Shown in pieces: positions 62,106 through 64,000 of a stretch of 64,000 bases of DNA (within the stretch, counting starts at the first letter, position 1; each line of letters opens with the position of its first letter). Source of the stretch: Candidatus Laterigemmans baculatus (GTDB lineage: Bacteria; Planctomycetota; Planctomycetia; Pirellulales; Pirellulaceae); NCBI RefSeq assembly GCF_010367455.1, contig NZ_WRPR01000034.1, positions 1 through 64,000 of the forward strand, read 5' to 3'. The translations under genes were made by a program, and so were the position numbers. Below the pieces are notes generated by a model. That model saw only the letters and a list, made by a program, of their open reading frames with translations. It was not told where the DNA came from and ran no database searches.

Positions 62106-63989
62106 CTACTCCAGCATGCCGCCCAAGCCAAAGGGGTCGGCATCGGCAGCGGGATCGTCCTGTGATTCCGTGGACGGTGCAATCTTCACGCGATCCGCCT
62201 CCGGTAGTTGTCCCAGGTCGGGACGGCTCGCGGCGGATTCTGGCACGAAATAGCCTGGCTTCACGCGTTGCGCCGGTTGGTCCGTCGCGCGTCGAAGCCT
62301 CTCTTGCTGACGCAGTTCAATGTAAGAACCTGACATCAACCGATCTTCCTTGCCTTCGCCCGCCTCAACAATAATCGCCGACTTGGAAAGCAAACGCTTG
62401 TCTTTGACATTGATCGCGTAGCATCGCGTTTGGCAGAGCCCGCAGCCGACGCATGCGCCATCCCGAACGACTGGAGCGAGGTATCCGCTGCCGGCGATCG
62501 GCTCGCCTGCCTCATTAGTTTCCGTCCCGACTTGAGTGTATTCAATGGCGTGGTAACCGGCTGCATCACATTCTTGAACGCACAAGTCGCAGGCTTCTCG
62601 ACCCACGTGCGGCAAACAGCTCGATTCGTCGACGATCGCCAGCCCCATCCGAGCGACCCGTTTTTCGGCCAGCGGCAAGGCGCGGATGGCACCGGTCGGA
62701 CACACCTGGCCGCACGCATTGCAGCTTGACTCGCATCCTGCCCAGTCCGCATTGACCGCCGGAGTCCAAAGTCCCTCGAGTCCCTGTCCAAAACCTTGTA
62801 GCTGCAAGACGTCGTTCGGACAGGCTTTAAAGCATTCTCCGCAGCGAATGCACATCTCCAAAAATGCTTTTTCAGGTACGCTGCCGGGGGGACGCACCGG
62901 ATGAATGCGTTCCGGATCGTTCAGTCCCGTGCCCAGGGCCCGCGTGGCTGCGGTGATTCCTACTCCGCCCGCGATAGCCGCTGCGGTGCCGCCCGCGAGC
63001 GAAAGGAATCCGCGTCGCCCGATAGAAGTTTCACCGGTCGGCGGATCATTGTTTACTTTCAACTGTACTAGATTGCCCCGCTCGACAAACTTGATCGCGT
63101 GCGTCGGACAGACCCCTGCACAAGTTTGGCAAAGAGTGCAATCGGTGCCGCGGGTCGTGAAGTCCGGCTTGATCGCATCGAAGGGACAAATTTCGACGCA
63201 TTTGTTGCAGTGGATACAGCTAGACTCCACCTTCCGTTCGGTCAGCCGAAACAGATTGCCGAGCGAAAACGTCGCCCCGCTCGGACACACGTATTTGCAC
63301 CAGAAGCGAGGCCGCAGGAGGCCGAGAGACAGCACCCCAAAGAACATTGCGAGGGAGACGATATGCCCGAGGTGGATCGGTGGCACAAGATGCCAGCCTC
63401 GAGCGATCCCATTCTGCAGCGGCCCCCCGAGGACAAGCATTCCCCGGGTAATCACCGGAATTGCCGCGACATATCCCGAGACTAAAACGCCACAGACGGC
63501 TGCTATTAGAGTCCCGAGCAGCAGATAATATTTAATGTGGACCCACCAGCCCTCTTCCGCAACTCGGAAGCGGGTCACGCGGCGACCGATCGACCAATCG
63601 AAGAGGTCGATCAGAGTCCCCAGCGGGCACACGTAACCACAGAACCCGCGCGGGACCAGCAGACATAGAATCAGAATGACTGCAGCCGAGCTCAGCGACC
63701 AAACCCAACTCCGCGAGGCAATCGCCGTGGAAAGACTGACCAACGGATCAATCACCAAAAACAACTCCGCTGGCAGCCATTCCTTGCGCTGCAGATTGTC
63801 TGCGTAGTGACTGGGCCAGGCTGTCGGGTCGCGAGAGAGGAGTTTCCAGTCCGCCGAGCTGAGCAGAAAGCGGTCGACGGTCTCGCCGCTGAGCTCCTGC
63901 AGCGGCACAAACCGAATGTGATCGCTGGAAACTTCATCCAGCCGCATCGCGATCGGATCGGACGCAGCCCTCGCATGCTCTAGCGGCAC
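62106..63989 (-). CDS. Polyferredoxin: NapH-like membrane part fused to NapG-like part (5' end at or beyond edge)
   Basis: At least 627 residues, with the frame open to the right edge. The first half is NapH/NosR-like: transmembrane helices (VWSLSSAAVILILCLLV and others), CGYVCPLG and CKYVCPSG clusters, then two ferredoxin motifs CIHCNKCVEICP (near 257) and CTLCQTCAGVCP (near 283). In the middle (about residue 320) lies GRRGFLSLAGGTAAAIAGG, a Tat-like motif with hydrophobic region. The second half is NapG/MauM-like, with CIRCGECFKACP, CNACGQVCP, CDLCVQEC and CVGCGLCQTRC clusters. It would pass electrons from quinol through membrane clusters to a periplasmic acceptor, unidentified here. No terminal reductase gene is in the window. 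Confidence 0.88.
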   Translation of the reverse strand: MPLEHARAASDPIAMRLDEVSSDHIRFVPLQELSGETVDRFLLSSADWKLLSRDPTAWPSHYADNLQRKEWLPAELFLVIDPLVSLSTAIASRSWVWSLSSAAVILILCLLVPRGFCGYVCPLGTLIDLFDWSIGRRVTRFRVAEEGWWVHIKYYLLLGTLIAAVCGVLVSGYVAAIPVITRGMLVLGGPLQNGIARGWHLVPPIHLGHIVSLAMFFGVLSLGLLRPRFWCKYVCPSGATFSLGNLFRLTERKVESSCIHCNKCVEICPFDAIKPDFTTRGTDCTLCQTCAGVCPTHAIKFVERGNLVQLKVNNDPPTGETSIGRRGFLSLAGGTAAAIAGGVGITAATRALGTGLNDPERIHPVRPPGSVPEKAFLEMCIRCGECFKACPNDVLQLQGFGQGLEGLWTPAVNADWAGCESSCNACGQVCPTGAIRALPLAEKRVARMGLAIVDESSCLPHVGREACDLCVQECDAAGYHAIEYTQVGTETNEAGEPIAGSGYLAPVVRDGACVGCGLCQTRCYAINVKDKRLLSKSAIIVEAGEGKEDRLMSGSYIELRQQERLRRATDQPAQRVKPGYFVPESAASRPDLGQLPEADRVKIAPSTESQDDPAADADPFGLGGMLE

Positions 63990-64000
63990 GCCGCCGCTCT

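Noticed and set aside
61685-62182. Minus-strand frame after the polyferredoxin, with a hydrophobic run
   Set aside because: It overlaps the end of the polyferredoxin in another frame and shows no motif or start signal; coding status cannot be supported.

Overview
The window looks like chromosomal DNA of a planctomycete of the Pirellulales type. The evidence is GC-rich coding sequence, secreted proteins with the LEPR-XLL-like leader (FELLDQRRVLA, FEVLEARRVLA) plus dockerin repeats, a DUF1559 pseudopilin, a DUF1207 protein, a TPR protein with two RNA polymerase alpha-CTD modules, and a 23S rRNA locus with its own promoter and no 16S in front of it. This is inference from gene content; no database was searched.

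Layout: 1-861 (minus) is the 5' end of a 23S rRNA gene preceded by tRNA-Ala(TGC) and tRNA-Ile(GAT). 1320-5050 holds a TlpA-like thioredoxin protein, an SDR oxidoreductase and a methyltransferase. 5330-8028 holds tRNA-Thr(CGT), the alpha-CTD/TPR protein and tgt. 8146-13839 is a plus-strand run with two NfeD proteins, the flotillin-like floA, a hypothetical protein and a beta-hydroxyacid dehydrogenase. 14291-18813 has a ferredoxin-type sulfite reductase, then a FAH-family dehydratase and an aldehyde dehydrogenase that would form the last two steps of an oxidative pentose (Weimberg-like) route. 18996-27347 is lineage-specific surface and hypothetical genes. 27590-31818 has a bacterioferritin-like protein, a DJ-1/PfpI protein, lepA and a secreted esterase.

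32344-38962 is a tightly packed plus-strand operon: DUF1559 pseudopilin, lipoprotein, PepSY membrane protein, metal-chelate ABC transporter (binding protein, permease, ATPase) and a methyltransferase. It reads as an iron or other metal uptake system without a TonB receptor inside it. 39872-53590 (minus) is one giant 4,572-residue secreted protein. It runs from an LEPR-XLL leader and dockerin repeats through FG-GAP repeats, many Ig-like domains, a LamG-like domain and an RHS/YD cage to an RHS core and an unrecognised 250-residue tip, with no immunity-type gene behind it. Next to its 5' end is a decayed fragment of an N-acetylmuramoyl-L-alanine amidase.

54121-64000 holds a bacterial eRF1-like protein, an ArsC-like reductase, a cation-efflux transporter, a small monooxygenase, a translationally coupled DNA-repair pair (radical SAM protein plus a DUF4130-UdgX-type uracil-DNA glycosylase fusion), an outer-membrane protein, and a polyferredoxin that fuses NapH-like and NapG-like parts around an internal Tat-like motif and runs off the right edge.

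Intergenic DNA is rich in repeats: heptamer arrays, 15-22 bp tandem repeats, a GCTAGC-centred palindromic family and a GGGAGGG/CCCTCCC palindromic family. I saw no insertion sequence, prophage or CRISPR array. The most unusual items are the giant RHS protein, the radical-SAM/UDG repair module, the NapH-NapG fusion and the repeat families.
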